A stretch of DNA of 52,315 nt from an uncultured Fimbriimonadales bacterium. GTDB taxonomy: Bacteria; Armatimonadota; Fimbriimonadia; Fimbriimonadales; GBS-DC. Made by a program: the position numbers and the translations under genes. Location: contig CALKLF010000007.1 of NCBI GenBank assembly GCA_937992175.1, forward strand, positions 1-52,315. The letters are read 5' to 3'. This document shows, one piece after another, positions 1 to 7,621 of the stretch. Each line of letters starts with the position of its first letter. Position 1 is the first letter of the stretch. The notes under the pieces were generated by a model. It was given only the letters and a program-made list of their open reading frames with translations. It did no database searches and was not told the DNA's origin.

Positions 1-45
1 TTTGCGAGTTCGAGGGCGACCTGATATCGATCGGAGTTTCAATTC

Positions 46-110
46 GCTCGGAATGACAACCTTTGTCATTCCGAGCGAAACGAGGAATCTCTTTCAGTAT
101 CATTCTTTGC
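46..110. repeat. Palindromic repeat, family A copy 1 (cut by the window edge)
   Basis: A perfect 13-bp inverted repeat (46-58 with 64-76) built around GGAATGACA is followed by the family tail GAGGAATCTC. Its outer end (84-110) matches, in inverted orientation, the left flank of copy 3 at about 17121-17147 with only two differences. It lies downstream of the methyltransferase stop and has no coding character. Confidence 0.75.
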
Positions 111-131
111 ATGAAGCACTTATAAGAACTC

Positions 132-905
132 TCACGGCTTCCGCAGGATACAATAAAGATTGTTCACAAAGTAGTCCCCAATTAAGGGCAAATGGCGCAG
201 TAAGCTGAACAGGCGCACGACAGGATGGCGACTGCAATTCGGCTGGAAAAACTCCACCTCGAAGCCAGACTCGTATAGGATGCGCCGATAGTCCCGAAAC
301 GCCAGCGTGTTCATGCCCAGGTCGCGATAGGATTGCAGGGGGCGTCCGATGCGCTTTGCAGTGGCGTTTAGCACGAGGCGGTCAGGCAGGATCAGATGCG
401 CCCACGGCAGGTTGACGCCAATCAGCCGCTTGACTGTGTCATGGTCGCCGAAGGGGCTGTTCCAGAGGGGTCCGATCGCGGCGTAGAGGCGACCGCCCGA
501 TTTGAGGCGTTCCCGCATATCGGCAAGCACTTTAGGCAGGTTCATCACATGCTCAAAAGTGTCCTTGCTGGTCATCAGGTCGAAGTCGCCCTCGTTCAGA
601 TCGGCGATATCGATGCAGTGGAACTCCACCCGATCGGCGAGCTGGGGGTAGTTCAGTTGCAGGTTCTGCTGCGCGAAACGGATGAGCCGCTCGTTGAGGT
701 CGACGCCGACTACGCGCGTCGCGCCCGCCTTCGCCATGTCGATACACAGGCTGCCGTGCCCGCAGCCGAGGTCTAACACCTTTTTCCCCTGCAGGTCGGG
801 CTGCCCGCCGAGGCGGCTCCAGAAACGCGGGTTCTCCCACGCGCCGCGCTTGAAATACTCCACATCGCGCGGGTCAAGCTCGGCTACAGGCGGGTTTGGA
901 TCCAT
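132..905 (-). CDS. Class I SAM-dependent methyltransferase
   Basis: A 257-residue protein with a Rossmann-type methyltransferase core. The SAM-binding motif I DLGCGHGSLC lies near residue 45, followed by an acidic loop (GVDLNE) and a motif IV/post-I region (LMTSKDTFEHVMN) like that of Methyltransf_11 enzymes acting on small molecules or lipids. No zinc finger or membrane segment is visible. The start codon lies inside the 3' end of hisS (22-nt overlap), so the two are probably co-transcribed and translationally coupled. The substrate cannot be told from sequence. The C-terminal third (about 170-257) is rich in aromatic and basic residues and may form the substrate cap. Confidence 0.85.
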   Translation of the reverse strand: MDPNPPVAELDPRDVEYFKRGAWENPRFWSRLGGQPDLQGKKVLDLGCGHGSLCIDMAKAGATRVVGVDLNERLIRFAQQNLQLNYPQLADRVEFHCIDIADLNEGDFDLMTSKDTFEHVMNLPKVLADMRERLKSGGRLYAAIGPLWNSPFGDHDTVKRLIGVNLPWAHLILPDRLVLNATAKRIGRPLQSYRDLGMNTLAFRDYRRILYESGFEVEFFQPNCSRHPVVRLFSLLRHLPLIGDYFVNNLYCILRKP

Positions 906-2149
906 GCGGCAAGCTCCGTCTGGCTCACTGTATACTGCTCGTGCGTCTGCAGGTCTTTGACGGTGGCGGCGTTCTGCGCCAGTTCCGATTCGCCCAGCAG
1001 GATCGCGAATCGCGCGCCGCTGCGGTTGGCGAGGCGCATCTGCGCTTTGGGGCTGCGTCCTTCCAGGTCTAAGTCGGTTGCAATCGCGGCGCGGCGCAGT
1101 TGCTGGGCAATCTGCAACGCGACAGGGCGCGCCGCGTCGCCGAACGCCACCACGAAAGCGTCCCTGCGCGGGGGCGCGGGCAGGGGCGCGTTCAATGCCT
1201 GCAGCACCAGCAGCGTGCGCTCCACCCCGATCCCGACGCCCAGCGCTGGCGTGGGCGGCCCGCCGAGTTCCTCCACTAAACCGTCGTAGCGCCCGCCGCC
1301 GCAGAGCGCGTTCTGAGCGCCAAGCCCCTGCGCGGCAACCACCTCGAAAGTCGTGCGCGTGTAGTAGTCCAGTCCGCGCACAAGCCGATGGTCGCGCACA
1401 TACGCCACATCCAGCGTCTTGAGCAAGCTCTGCAAACCCTCAAAGTGGGTACGGCAGGCGTCGCACAGGTAGGGGTCAATCGGCGGCGCAGCGGCGGTAA
1501 TCTCGAAACACTCTTTGCAGTCCAGAATCCGCAGGGGATTGCGCTCCAGTCGCGCCTGACAGTTTTTACAGAGCCTGTCGAAGTGTTCGCGCCCGAAGTT
1601 GCGCACCGCCTCACGGTACGCAGGACGACACCCAGGACAGCCTATCGTGTTCAGACGCAGCTCCAACGCGTCTGCAGGCAGCCCCAGCGACAAGAAAAAG
1701 TCCATCACCATGCAGAGTAGCTCTGCATCGGCGAGGGGCGACGCCGCGCCAAAAATCTCCGCGCCGAACTGATGCGCCTGCCGATAACGCCCTTTCTGCG
1801 GACGCTCGCCGCGAAAGAAGGGCGTGATGTAGTAGAGTTTCTGCACGCCCCCTGCGCCGTACAGCCCATGTTCTAAGTAGGCGCGCACGACGGGCGCGGT
1901 TCCTTCAGGCTTCAGGGCGTACCGCTCCTCGCTGCGCTGGAATACATACATCTCTTTGGAGACGATGTCGCTGGTCTCGCCGACGCTGCGCTCGAACAGC
2001 TCTGCCGTCTCCAGGATTGGCGTGCGGATTTCGCCATAGCCGTACTGTCGGCAGTGTTCACGCCAGCGTGCTTCCACATACTGCCAGAGGGGGCTTTGCT
2101 CTGGCAGCACATCGTTCATGCCCTCTAACGCGCGATACTTGAGTTCCAT
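884..2149 (-). CDS. hisS: Histidyl-tRNA synthetase
   Basis: Class II aminoacyl-tRNA synthetase of 421 residues, the usual length for bacterial HisRS; it charges tRNA-His in the cytosol. The N-terminus carries the motif 1 region (EIRTPILETAELFERSVGE), motif 2 with LKPEGTAPVVRAYLEH, the histidine-specific loop GLDYYTRTTFEV, then GGGRYDGLVEELGG and motif 3 GVGIGVERTLLVL. The last 90 residues form the anticodon-binding domain. The gene follows the VKOR fusion gene by 2 nt and overlaps the methyltransferase, giving a three-gene minus-strand operon. The start at 2149 gives the canonical N-terminus (YRALEGMNDVLP). Confidence 0.97.
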   Translation of the reverse strand: MELKYRALEGMNDVLPEQSPLWQYVEARWREHCRQYGYGEIRTPILETAELFERSVGETSDIVSKEMYVFQRSEERYALKPEGTAPVVRAYLEHGLYGAGGVQKLYYITPFFRGERPQKGRYRQAHQFGAEIFGAASPLADAELLCMVMDFFLSLGLPADALELRLNTIGCPGCRPAYREAVRNFGREHFDRLCKNCQARLERNPLRILDCKECFEITAAAPPIDPYLCDACRTHFEGLQSLLKTLDVAYVRDHRLVRGLDYYTRTTFEVVAAQGLGAQNALCGGGRYDGLVEELGGPPTPALGVGIGVERTLLVLQALNAPLPAPPRRDAFVVAFGDAARPVALQIAQQLRRAAIATDLDLEGRSPKAQMRLANRSGARFAILLGESELAQNAATVKDLQTHEQYTVSQTELAAWIQTRL

Positions 2150-2151
2150 CG

Positions 2152-3300
2152 TTATTGCGGGGAGGCGTTAATCTGCTTGCCGATATACTTCTGGATCTTC
2201 GGGTTCGCGTTGAGCGTGGTCATCAGTGCGCCCATGCCACGCGCGATATGGATTTCGCCCTCGTACACCACGATAAAGGTCGGCGTGGAGCTGACGCCCA
2301 GCTTGCTGCCCTCTTCGAAGTCGCGATAGACTTTTTTGAAGTGAACCTCATTGTGGTTGTCCACTGCATAACGCACCTTTTTGCTGTCCAGCTTGAGCTG
2401 CTCGGCAATTCGCTCAATACGAGCGGGCGTGAGTTCCTGCTGGCTTTCGAATAGCGCAGCGTACATCTCCCAGAACTTACCTTGTTTACCTGCTTCTTCT
2501 GCAGCCGCCGCAGCCGCCCACGCCATCGGATGGATGTTGACTAACGGATAGTGGCGAAACACGAACAGCACCTTGTCGTCCAGCTGCGGCAGGATCTGGC
2601 TCTCCAGCATTTCGTAGGCTTGTTTGCAGGCAGGACACTGGAAATCGGAGAACTCCACAATCACTAATGGTGCGTTTTCGTTGCCCTTGCGCCAGCCCTG
2701 CCCGTCGAGATAAAGCAGCGTCAGCTTCTTGTTGTCCGCCTGCTGCACTTCGGCGGTGGTCGCTCGATTCCACTGCCAGCCGCCATAGGCAAGTCCCGCA
2801 ACGATTAACAACAGGGAAACCGCAACTGACTGGAGCAGCTCGCGCGTGAGCATGCCCGACGCCGACGGCACGCCGCGCAGCCCAATAAGCGACAGGAGCC
2901 AGACGAGAAGGTTCGACCCTGCCGCGCCCAGACACCACCAGCAGGGTGTGCCTTTTTCATACAGGTTTAGCACGAAAAGTTGAACATAAGTAAAGTAGGC
3001 GAACGCCAGAAGCCCCAAGGTGCTGAGCGCTGCGAGCGCGTTTCCATAGCCGCGCCAGTGCTCAGGATACTGCAGGCGCGAGAGCGCGAGAACAAGCAGT
3101 ACGCCAAAATAGCCGAAGCCTAGCGCCGCCACAGGGATTCCTGCGATGCGCGAGTAGGGCGAACGCGCCACCTCATCGCAGCCGCCGCCTGTGCAGGGCA
3201 ACGCGAAGTCCGCCGAATGCGAAATCCACAACAGCGCGGAAATCACCATGCCCACCGAAGCAAACAGGATAATCAGGCGGTTCAGCATAATTGCGTTCAT
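2152..3300 (-). CDS. Vitamin K epoxide reductase-DsbA-like fusion
   Basis: A 382-residue membrane protein for oxidative disulfide formation in the periplasm. The N-terminal half is a VKOR-family four- to five-helix bundle: loop cysteines in CTGGGCDEVARSPYSRI (about 36-52), the following GIPVAALGFGYF helix and the redox pair CWWC (about 120). The C-terminal half (about 200-375) is a periplasmic thioredoxin fold with a DsbA-type active site (FSDFQCPACKQAYEML) and the cis-proline segment SSTPTFIVV. Fusing VKOR to its thioredoxin partner replaces the separate DsbB/DsbA pair and is known in several phyla. It is preceded by a GGAGG ribosome site (3310-3314) and a GGTATACT promoter, and leads into hisS. 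Confidence 0.93.
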   Translation of the reverse strand: MNAIMLNRLIILFASVGMVISALLWISHSADFALPCTGGGCDEVARSPYSRIAGIPVAALGFGYFGVLLVLALSRLQYPEHWRGYGNALAALSTLGLLAFAYFTYVQLFVLNLYEKGTPCWWCLGAAGSNLLVWLLSLIGLRGVPSASGMLTRELLQSVAVSLLLIVAGLAYGGWQWNRATTAEVQQADNKKLTLLYLDGQGWRKGNENAPLVIVEFSDFQCPACKQAYEMLESQILPQLDDKVLFVFRHYPLVNIHPMAWAAAAAAEEAGKQGKFWEMYAALFESQQELTPARIERIAEQLKLDSKKVRYAVDNHNEVHFKKVYRDFEEGSKLGVSSTPTFIVVYEGEIHIARGMGALMTTLNANPKIQKYIGKQINASPQ

Positions 3301-3322
3301 AATCGCTAACCTCCAGACGAAA

Positions 3323-3330
3323 AGTATACC
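3323..3330 (-). promoter_or_regulatory. -10 promoter word for the VKOR-hisS operon
   Basis: GGTATACT on the minus strand, 22 nt before the start codon at 3300, with GGAGG (3310-3314) between. It lies in the 33-nt gap after the preceding gene. No clear -35 was found. Confidence 0.55.
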
Positions 3331-3333
3331 TGC

Positions 3334-5334
3334 TCAGTGGGCGACGCCGTTCCCCTCATACGCATAGCCCCAGTCCTTGCCGCCTATCAGGTACTCCAGC
3401 GCGAACAGCGCGCATACAAGAAGTATCGTGATTGACGCGACCGTTTTGCCAGCGAGCAACGCGACGCCCGCTGCAGCCGCGCAAGCAATCAAGGCGTAGT
3501 GCATCACGATAGCGCGACGCCCGATTAACCCGAGCGCGTCGCGTAGCCAGTAAATAATCCCTGCGGCGACGCCCAGTGTCATTAACGCTGCGCCGGGATT
3601 GAAACGCCATCCCAGAGCTGCGAGCCAGTCCCTTACCCAGCCTGCTTGCCGCTGCCAGGGCTGGAGCGCGTCTAGAATAATCGCGAGGGCGGTCAGTGCG
3701 CCTCCTGCTGCAAGCAAACCCAGAATTAGCGCAGCAGCATGTCTGGGAGCAATCGGGGGGCGCAGAATGCCCGTGAAAAGTCCAACTGCCATGCCGAACG
3801 CAAGCGTCAGGGGAATCCATGAGTCCAGCGCCGCGCCCAGCATCGGCGTTCCGAATAAGCACAGCAACAGTCCATACGCCATGCCCAGCGCCGTCTGCCC
3901 CCGTGCGCCAAACGCCAACCTTCCTCGACTCTCCAGCCAGCTCGCAGGCGCAAGCACCGCCGCCGCTAACCCAAAGCCCCAGAACCACTGATTGACGCAA
4001 AACGGGCAATCACTGCCGCTAATCCCTGCGCTGAACAGGGCGCGTTTCACGCCGTAGCCCCCTGCAAGCAGAATATCCGCGCCTAACATACCGAGCGCAA
4101 CGACAGCGGCGCTGCACAACAACGGCATGCTCCCCCAGCGCGCCAGCCCCGCCATCACGAGGCTCAGCGCAGCCCAGCCGAGCGTCAGCCAGCCTCCTAT
4201 CGACGCCATATCGCGCGTCATATCGCCTGTCCAGTAGTCAAACGGGTAATAGGCGTATAGAATCGCCGCCGCAGGGGCGAGACCAAACACCGCCAGCCCC
4301 GACACAAACACCCGCTTCAGGATACCCCTCAGTCGCTGGGCGCGCCAGAGCGTAATTCCTATGCCCAGCCATCCCACCCAGAGAGCAACCAAAGCAAATC
4401 GAAACAGTGGCGTGAGATGCGCGCTCGCCTGCGCCCACTCCGCGCTCCGTTGAAGGGCGTTCCCGCGCCACTCTGTTCCTACGGTCGCCGTTGCCTCCGT
4501 CAGGGCAAGCCGTACCAACCAGCCATTCCAGTATCGATGCCAGTCCGACTGGCGAGTCTCGAAGGCAGGCGCGCCTGAGCAGTTGTCTGGAACCTCGCTG
4601 GTGAGCGCACGGTAAAGACTCGGCGTGATGTCCACCTCGCGAATCACGCCGTTCCAGCGTGTACTGGGAGAGGTCAGCAAGCCTCTCGGCTCGCGCGCGG
4701 CGTAGCGTATCACAGAGCTGAGCCGCATCTGAGCAAAAACGAGATTCTGGGTAGACGGTATCCCCACCACCCACACCTCCATCCCCTCCGCCAGCAGCAA
4801 TTCCAGAGCGCGATAATCCCAGCGTTTCAGTTCCAGCACTGCCCAATCTGCTTCGATCTGGAAAAAATCTCGCCGCAAGGCTTCCAGACTGGGGTAGCTT
4901 TTGACGTGCGCGCTCCCTCTATCGGAAAGGACGATTGCAGCATAGGGTGTCGGCGTGGGCGAGCGGGGCGTCGAGAGGTAAACGCCTCTCAGCCCAGCTT
5001 GAGCCAACCGTGCGCCCAGCGTTGAACGAAATAAATCGGTGGAGCGACGTCCTTCATCCACCGACAGCAGAGCGCGGCTGTATCGAGCGTTCGCTGGGGA
5101 ATCTATCCTCAGGGCGAGCCGACGCGCCTGTTGTGGCTTGACCTGAAGCCCCATTGCAAGAGTAAGAGGCTCGTCCTGCCCCCGCTCCCAGACGACCCAT
5201 GCCACCTGGGCAGGAACGCCGCCTTCAAAAGCGTCGGGAGAAAGGGGTTCGTGCGCCAGAGTCAGTAATAACTTTGGCTGCGCTATTCCAATCGCCGTCA
5301 ACAGGCACAGGAGACACCCAACAAGCGCGCGCAT
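3334..5334 (-). CDS. Large polytopic membrane protein with extracytoplasmic N-terminal domain
   Basis: A 666-residue protein, function not recognised. Residues 1-18 look like a signal peptide. Residues 20-305 form a soluble domain that faintly recalls the alkaline phosphatase/sulfatase fold: RWNGVIREVDITPSL resembles the 'D-I-A/T-P-T' segment of that superfamily. From about 310 to the C-terminus there are roughly ten hydrophobic segments. A cysteine pair CPFC lies in a loop near residue 440, which may matter because a disulfide-forming VKOR protein is the next gene. Its ATG overlaps the acylphosphatase stop (TGATG), so the two are co-translated. The similarity to phosphatases is weak and should not be taken as function. 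Confidence 0.8.
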   Translation of the reverse strand: MRALVGCLLCLLTAIGIAQPKLLLTLAHEPLSPDAFEGGVPAQVAWVVWERGQDEPLTLAMGLQVKPQQARRLALRIDSPANARYSRALLSVDEGRRSTDLFRSTLGARLAQAGLRGVYLSTPRSPTPTPYAAIVLSDRGSAHVKSYPSLEALRRDFFQIEADWAVLELKRWDYRALELLLAEGMEVWVVGIPSTQNLVFAQMRLSSVIRYAAREPRGLLTSPSTRWNGVIREVDITPSLYRALTSEVPDNCSGAPAFETRQSDWHRYWNGWLVRLALTEATATVGTEWRGNALQRSAEWAQASAHLTPLFRFALVALWVGWLGIGITLWRAQRLRGILKRVFVSGLAVFGLAPAAAILYAYYPFDYWTGDMTRDMASIGGWLTLGWAALSLVMAGLARWGSMPLLCSAAVVALGMLGADILLAGGYGVKRALFSAGISGSDCPFCVNQWFWGFGLAAAVLAPASWLESRGRLAFGARGQTALGMAYGLLLCLFGTPMLGAALDSWIPLTLAFGMAVGLFTGILRPPIAPRHAAALILGLLAAGGALTALAIILDALQPWQRQAGWVRDWLAALGWRFNPGAALMTLGVAAGIIYWLRDALGLIGRRAIVMHYALIACAAAAGVALLAGKTVASITILLVCALFALEYLIGGKDWGYAYEGNGVAH

Positions 5335-5606
5335 CAGCGTCGGATAGTGAACCCGTCAAACTCGCCTGTCGCCGCCAAATAAGAACTCTCTACGCGATCC
5401 ACGCGCGCGCCGAAGGGGCCGCGACGCATCGAATCTATGAATCTCTCCAATATAGCTTCCTCGCCCTCAGCGACTGCCTCTACTGAACCGTCAGCGCAGT
5501 TGCGCACATACCCGCTAAGCCCCAAGCGACGCGCTTCCGACTGTGCAAACATCCGAAACCCCACGCTCTGTACAACGCCATAGACCCGCACGTTGAGACG
5601 CTTCAT
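5334..5606 (-). CDS. acyP: Acylphosphatase
   Basis: A 90-residue protein, the standard size of acylphosphatases, which hydrolyse carboxyl-phosphate bonds in small molecules. The active-site loop GVVQSVGFR holds the phosphate-binding arginine and GYVRNCADGSVE the catalytic asparagine. The ATG at 5606 was chosen over the upstream one at 5675. It gives the family's usual N-terminus (MKRLNVRVYG), and a near-perfect GGTATAAT ends 7 nt before it, whereas the longer ORF would run through that promoter and into the divergent gene. The mRNA is therefore probably leaderless. It is first in a two-gene unit with the membrane protein. Confidence 0.95.
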   Translation of the reverse strand: MKRLNVRVYGVVQSVGFRMFAQSEARRLGLSGYVRNCADGSVEAVAEGEEAILERFIDSMRRGPFGARVDRVESSYLAATGEFDGFTIRR

Positions 5607-5613
5607 CCACAGA

Positions 5614-5621
5614 ATTATACC
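5614..5621 (-). promoter_or_regulatory. Leaderless-type promoter of acyP
   Basis: GGTATAAT on the minus strand; its last base is 7 nt before the ATG, so transcription should begin at or next to the start codon. No Shine-Dalgarno sequence is present. Confidence 0.65.
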
Positions 5622-5654
5622 ATTGGGTTGAGGGAACGCTTTCCTTTTTCGCAG

Positions 5655-5662
5655 GGTATAAT
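5655..5662 (+). promoter_or_regulatory. Promoter of the small membrane protein gene
   Basis: GGTATAAT on the plus strand, followed by AGGAGG (5667-5672) and ATG at 5679. It is divergent from the acyP promoter, with 33 nt between the two. Confidence 0.6.
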
Positions 5663-5678
5663 AGGCAGGAGGCAAACT

Positions 5679-6026
5679 ATGCGTCGCAGAGGGCTACCTA
5701 TCGCGTGGATTGGCATGATTGTTGTACTCGTCGCATTTGTGGTCTGGTATGGCTGGCAAACGAATATCGCGCCGCTGATTGCGGAACAGCGCGCTCAACA
5801 GCAGAGAACAGAGCCGCAAGAGGCGGTTCCTGCCCCCACGGAAGCCGAGATTAAGGCGCAACTGGAACGCAACCGCGCGGCGGCAGCGGCGCAGCCTGAA
5901 CCGAAAGCCGTTCCTCAGAAAGAGGAGCAAAAGCAACAGGCCCCTGCGCCAATGCCTAAGCCCGACCCTAAACGCGATGTCGTTGAATACTGGTGGGAGC
6001 AAACACCTGTGAAAACAAAGCAATGA
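5679..6026 (+). CDS. Small single-pass membrane protein, unknown function
   Basis: A 115-residue protein. After a basic N-terminus (MRRRGLP), residues 7-24 form one transmembrane helix. The rest is an Ala/Pro/Gln/Glu/Lys-rich, probably disordered extracytoplasmic tail ending in a short aromatic patch (VVEYWWEQTP). The start at 5679 has a perfect AGGAGG six bases upstream; the longer ATG at 5628 has none and would overlap the promoter. Proline dehydrogenase follows after 26 nt with its own -10 word. No family recognised; it could be a structural or TonB/TolA-like spacer protein, but nothing shows this. Confidence 0.7.
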   Translation: MRRRGLPIAWIGMIVVLVAFVVWYGWQTNIAPLIAEQRAQQQRTEPQEAVPAPTEAEIKAQLERNRAAAAAQPEPKAVPQKEEQKQQAPAPMPKPDPKRDVVEYWWEQTPVKTKQ

Positions 6027-6030
6027 GCAA

Positions 6031-6039
6031 GGTTACAAT
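6031..6039 (+). promoter_or_regulatory. Possible promoter of proline dehydrogenase gene
   Basis: GGTTACAAT, 13 nt before ATG 6053, with GAGGT between. It implies a very short leader. Confidence 0.4.
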
Positions 6040-6052
6040 GAGGTAAGCGACG

Positions 6053-6967
6053 ATGCTTTCCCGAACCCTTGTATTGAAAGTGGCAGAGACGCCTGCTTTT
6101 AAGAACTGGATCAAGCGCAGTCGCTTGACGCAGGGGCTAATCAAACGCTTTATCGCTGGCGAGGATGTTGAGACCGCACTCCACATCACACGGCAACTCA
6201 ATCAGGAGGGATTTCTTGTCGCCCTAGATTATCTGGGCGAAGACACTCAGCGCATCGAGGATGCAGAACAAGCCGCGAACCAGTATATCGCCCTGTTAGA
6301 GCACATCGTCCGCAGCGGCGTGAATGCTTGCATTTCTGTCAAGCTGACCCAGTTGGGACTTGATCTGGGTATGGATGTTGCCCGTCTCAATTTGGCGCGT
6401 GTACTGGACGCTGCCTGCCGTCTCAACAACTTCGTCTGGATTGATATGGAAAGCAGTAAGCACACGCAATCGATTCTTGACCTGTTCTGTGAGTTGTTTC
6501 CAGACTACCCGAACTCAGGCACGGTGCTGCAGAGTTATCTCTACCGCACTCCCGACGACCTGGAGCGTTTACTGCAGCTTGGGGCGCGGGTGCGCCTAGT
6601 AAAAGGCGCATATGCTGAGCCGCGTGAGGTCGCCTATCCCGATAAGAAGTCTGTGGACCGTCAGTTCAAAATCCAGATGGAGCGACTTCTGGATCGGGGC
6701 AGGGAGCCTGCGATTGCAACCCATGACACTCGCCTGATTGCCCATGCGAAGCGCTACGCCGCTGAACTCGGGTTAGAGAAGTCGCAGTACGAATTTCAAT
6801 TGCTTTATGGCATTAGTAGAGAGCTACAAAAGCAACTCGTAGCAGAGGGCTACCGCACGCTCATCTATGTCCCTTACGGCGAGCAGTGGTATCCCTACTT
6901 CTCTCGTCGACTCGCGGAACGCCCTGCGAATCTCTACTTCATTCTTCGGAGCCTGTTTCGGAAGTAG
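6053..6967 (+). CDS. Proline dehydrogenase (monofunctional, FAD-dependent)
   Basis: A 304-residue TIM-barrel enzyme that oxidises proline to pyrroline-5-carboxylate and passes electrons to FAD and the quinone pool. Family segments seen in order: VALDYLGED, ISVKLTQLGLD, the acidic/SS segment WIDMESS, LQSYLYRTPDDLERL, RVRLVKGAYAEP, ATHDTRLI, EFQLLYGI and the substrate-binding C-terminal YVPYGEQWYPYFSRRLAERPAN. Length matches Gram-positive and Deinococcus-type single-domain enzymes rather than the bifunctional PutA; no P5C dehydrogenase gene is in the window. The 3' end overlaps the convergent isochorismatase gene by 29 nt. Base composition here is visibly less GC-rich than upstream. Confidence 0.95.
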   Translation: MLSRTLVLKVAETPAFKNWIKRSRLTQGLIKRFIAGEDVETALHITRQLNQEGFLVALDYLGEDTQRIEDAEQAANQYIALLEHIVRSGVNACISVKLTQLGLDLGMDVARLNLARVLDAACRLNNFVWIDMESSKHTQSILDLFCELFPDYPNSGTVLQSYLYRTPDDLERLLQLGARVRLVKGAYAEPREVAYPDKKSVDRQFKIQMERLLDRGREPAIATHDTRLIAHAKRYAAELGLEKSQYEFQLLYGISRELQKQLVAEGYRTLIYVPYGEQWYPYFSRRLAERPANLYFILRSLFRK

Positions 6968-7619
6968 AGGGCTGTTCCTCTTCCCCTGCAAAAACTGACT
7001 CCTCGGCTTCTTCGTCATGTTCCTCATCTTCTTCCTCCGCCTTCAATCGTCGCTGTTCGCGTTCCTTGAGTAGAGGGAGGACGCCACGGAACTGGTCTGT
7101 GCCAGCTTCATACAGCCACTCGTAAATGACGGATTCAACGGAGGTGATGATAACCCCACTATGCGCCATTCGCAGTAGCGCATATTTCCAATCGCGCTTC
7201 TGACGACTCGCGACGGCGTCGTAGGGCACATGCACGGTATACCCTGCTTTGAGCAAATCCAACGCCGTCTGCAAGATACAGATGTGCGCCTCGATGCCTG
7301 TCACTACGACCTGTGTCCGCCCCAGCGATTGCAACTCCCTCATAAACTCATCAGAGCCTGCACAGCTAAAGCAGAGCTTATCTATCACAAGGACATTCTC
7401 AAGTTCAGGGACAAGGTGTTGCGTGATGCCTCCCAACTTCTGCGCGTTTTGCGTGGTCACGATAGCCGGAACCTCTAAGGACCGAGCAATCTTGCTCAAA
7501 AGCGCGATATTTTCGGTAATAAATGTCCCCACCTTGATTGCGTTAAGCAGGACTTCTTGCATGTCCACTATAATAAGCACCGACTGTTCTCGGTTCAACA
7601 GTTTTTCAGAGCGTTCCAT
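6939..7619 (-). CDS. Isochorismatase-family cysteine hydrolase
   Basis: A 226-residue protein of the YcaC/nicotinamidase-like superfamily. The catalytic Asp is in VLIIVDMQE (about residue 18), a Lys is in the TTQNAQKLGG segment, and the nucleophile Cys is in VVTGIEAHICILQTALDLL (about 110), in the usual order. The family fold ends near residue 178; the remaining ~45 residues are an unusual Glu-rich acidic tail. The physiological substrate is unknown. It starts 2 nt after the fucosidase stop with GGAGGT before the ATG, so it is the last gene of the parAB-fucosidase run. Confidence 0.88.
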   Translation of the reverse strand: MERSEKLLNREQSVLIIVDMQEVLLNAIKVGTFITENIALLSKIARSLEVPAIVTTQNAQKLGGITQHLVPELENVLVIDKLCFSCAGSDEFMRELQSLGRTQVVVTGIEAHICILQTALDLLKAGYTVHVPYDAVASRQKRDWKYALLRMAHSGVIITSVESVIYEWLYEAGTDQFRGVLPLLKEREQRRLKAEEEDEEHDEEAEESVFAGEEEQPSTSETGSEE

Positions 7620-7621
7620 AG

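Noticed and set aside
2-208. A 68-codon frame at the left edge
   Set aside because: It runs through palindrome copy 1 and the 3' end of the methyltransferase gene on the other strand.
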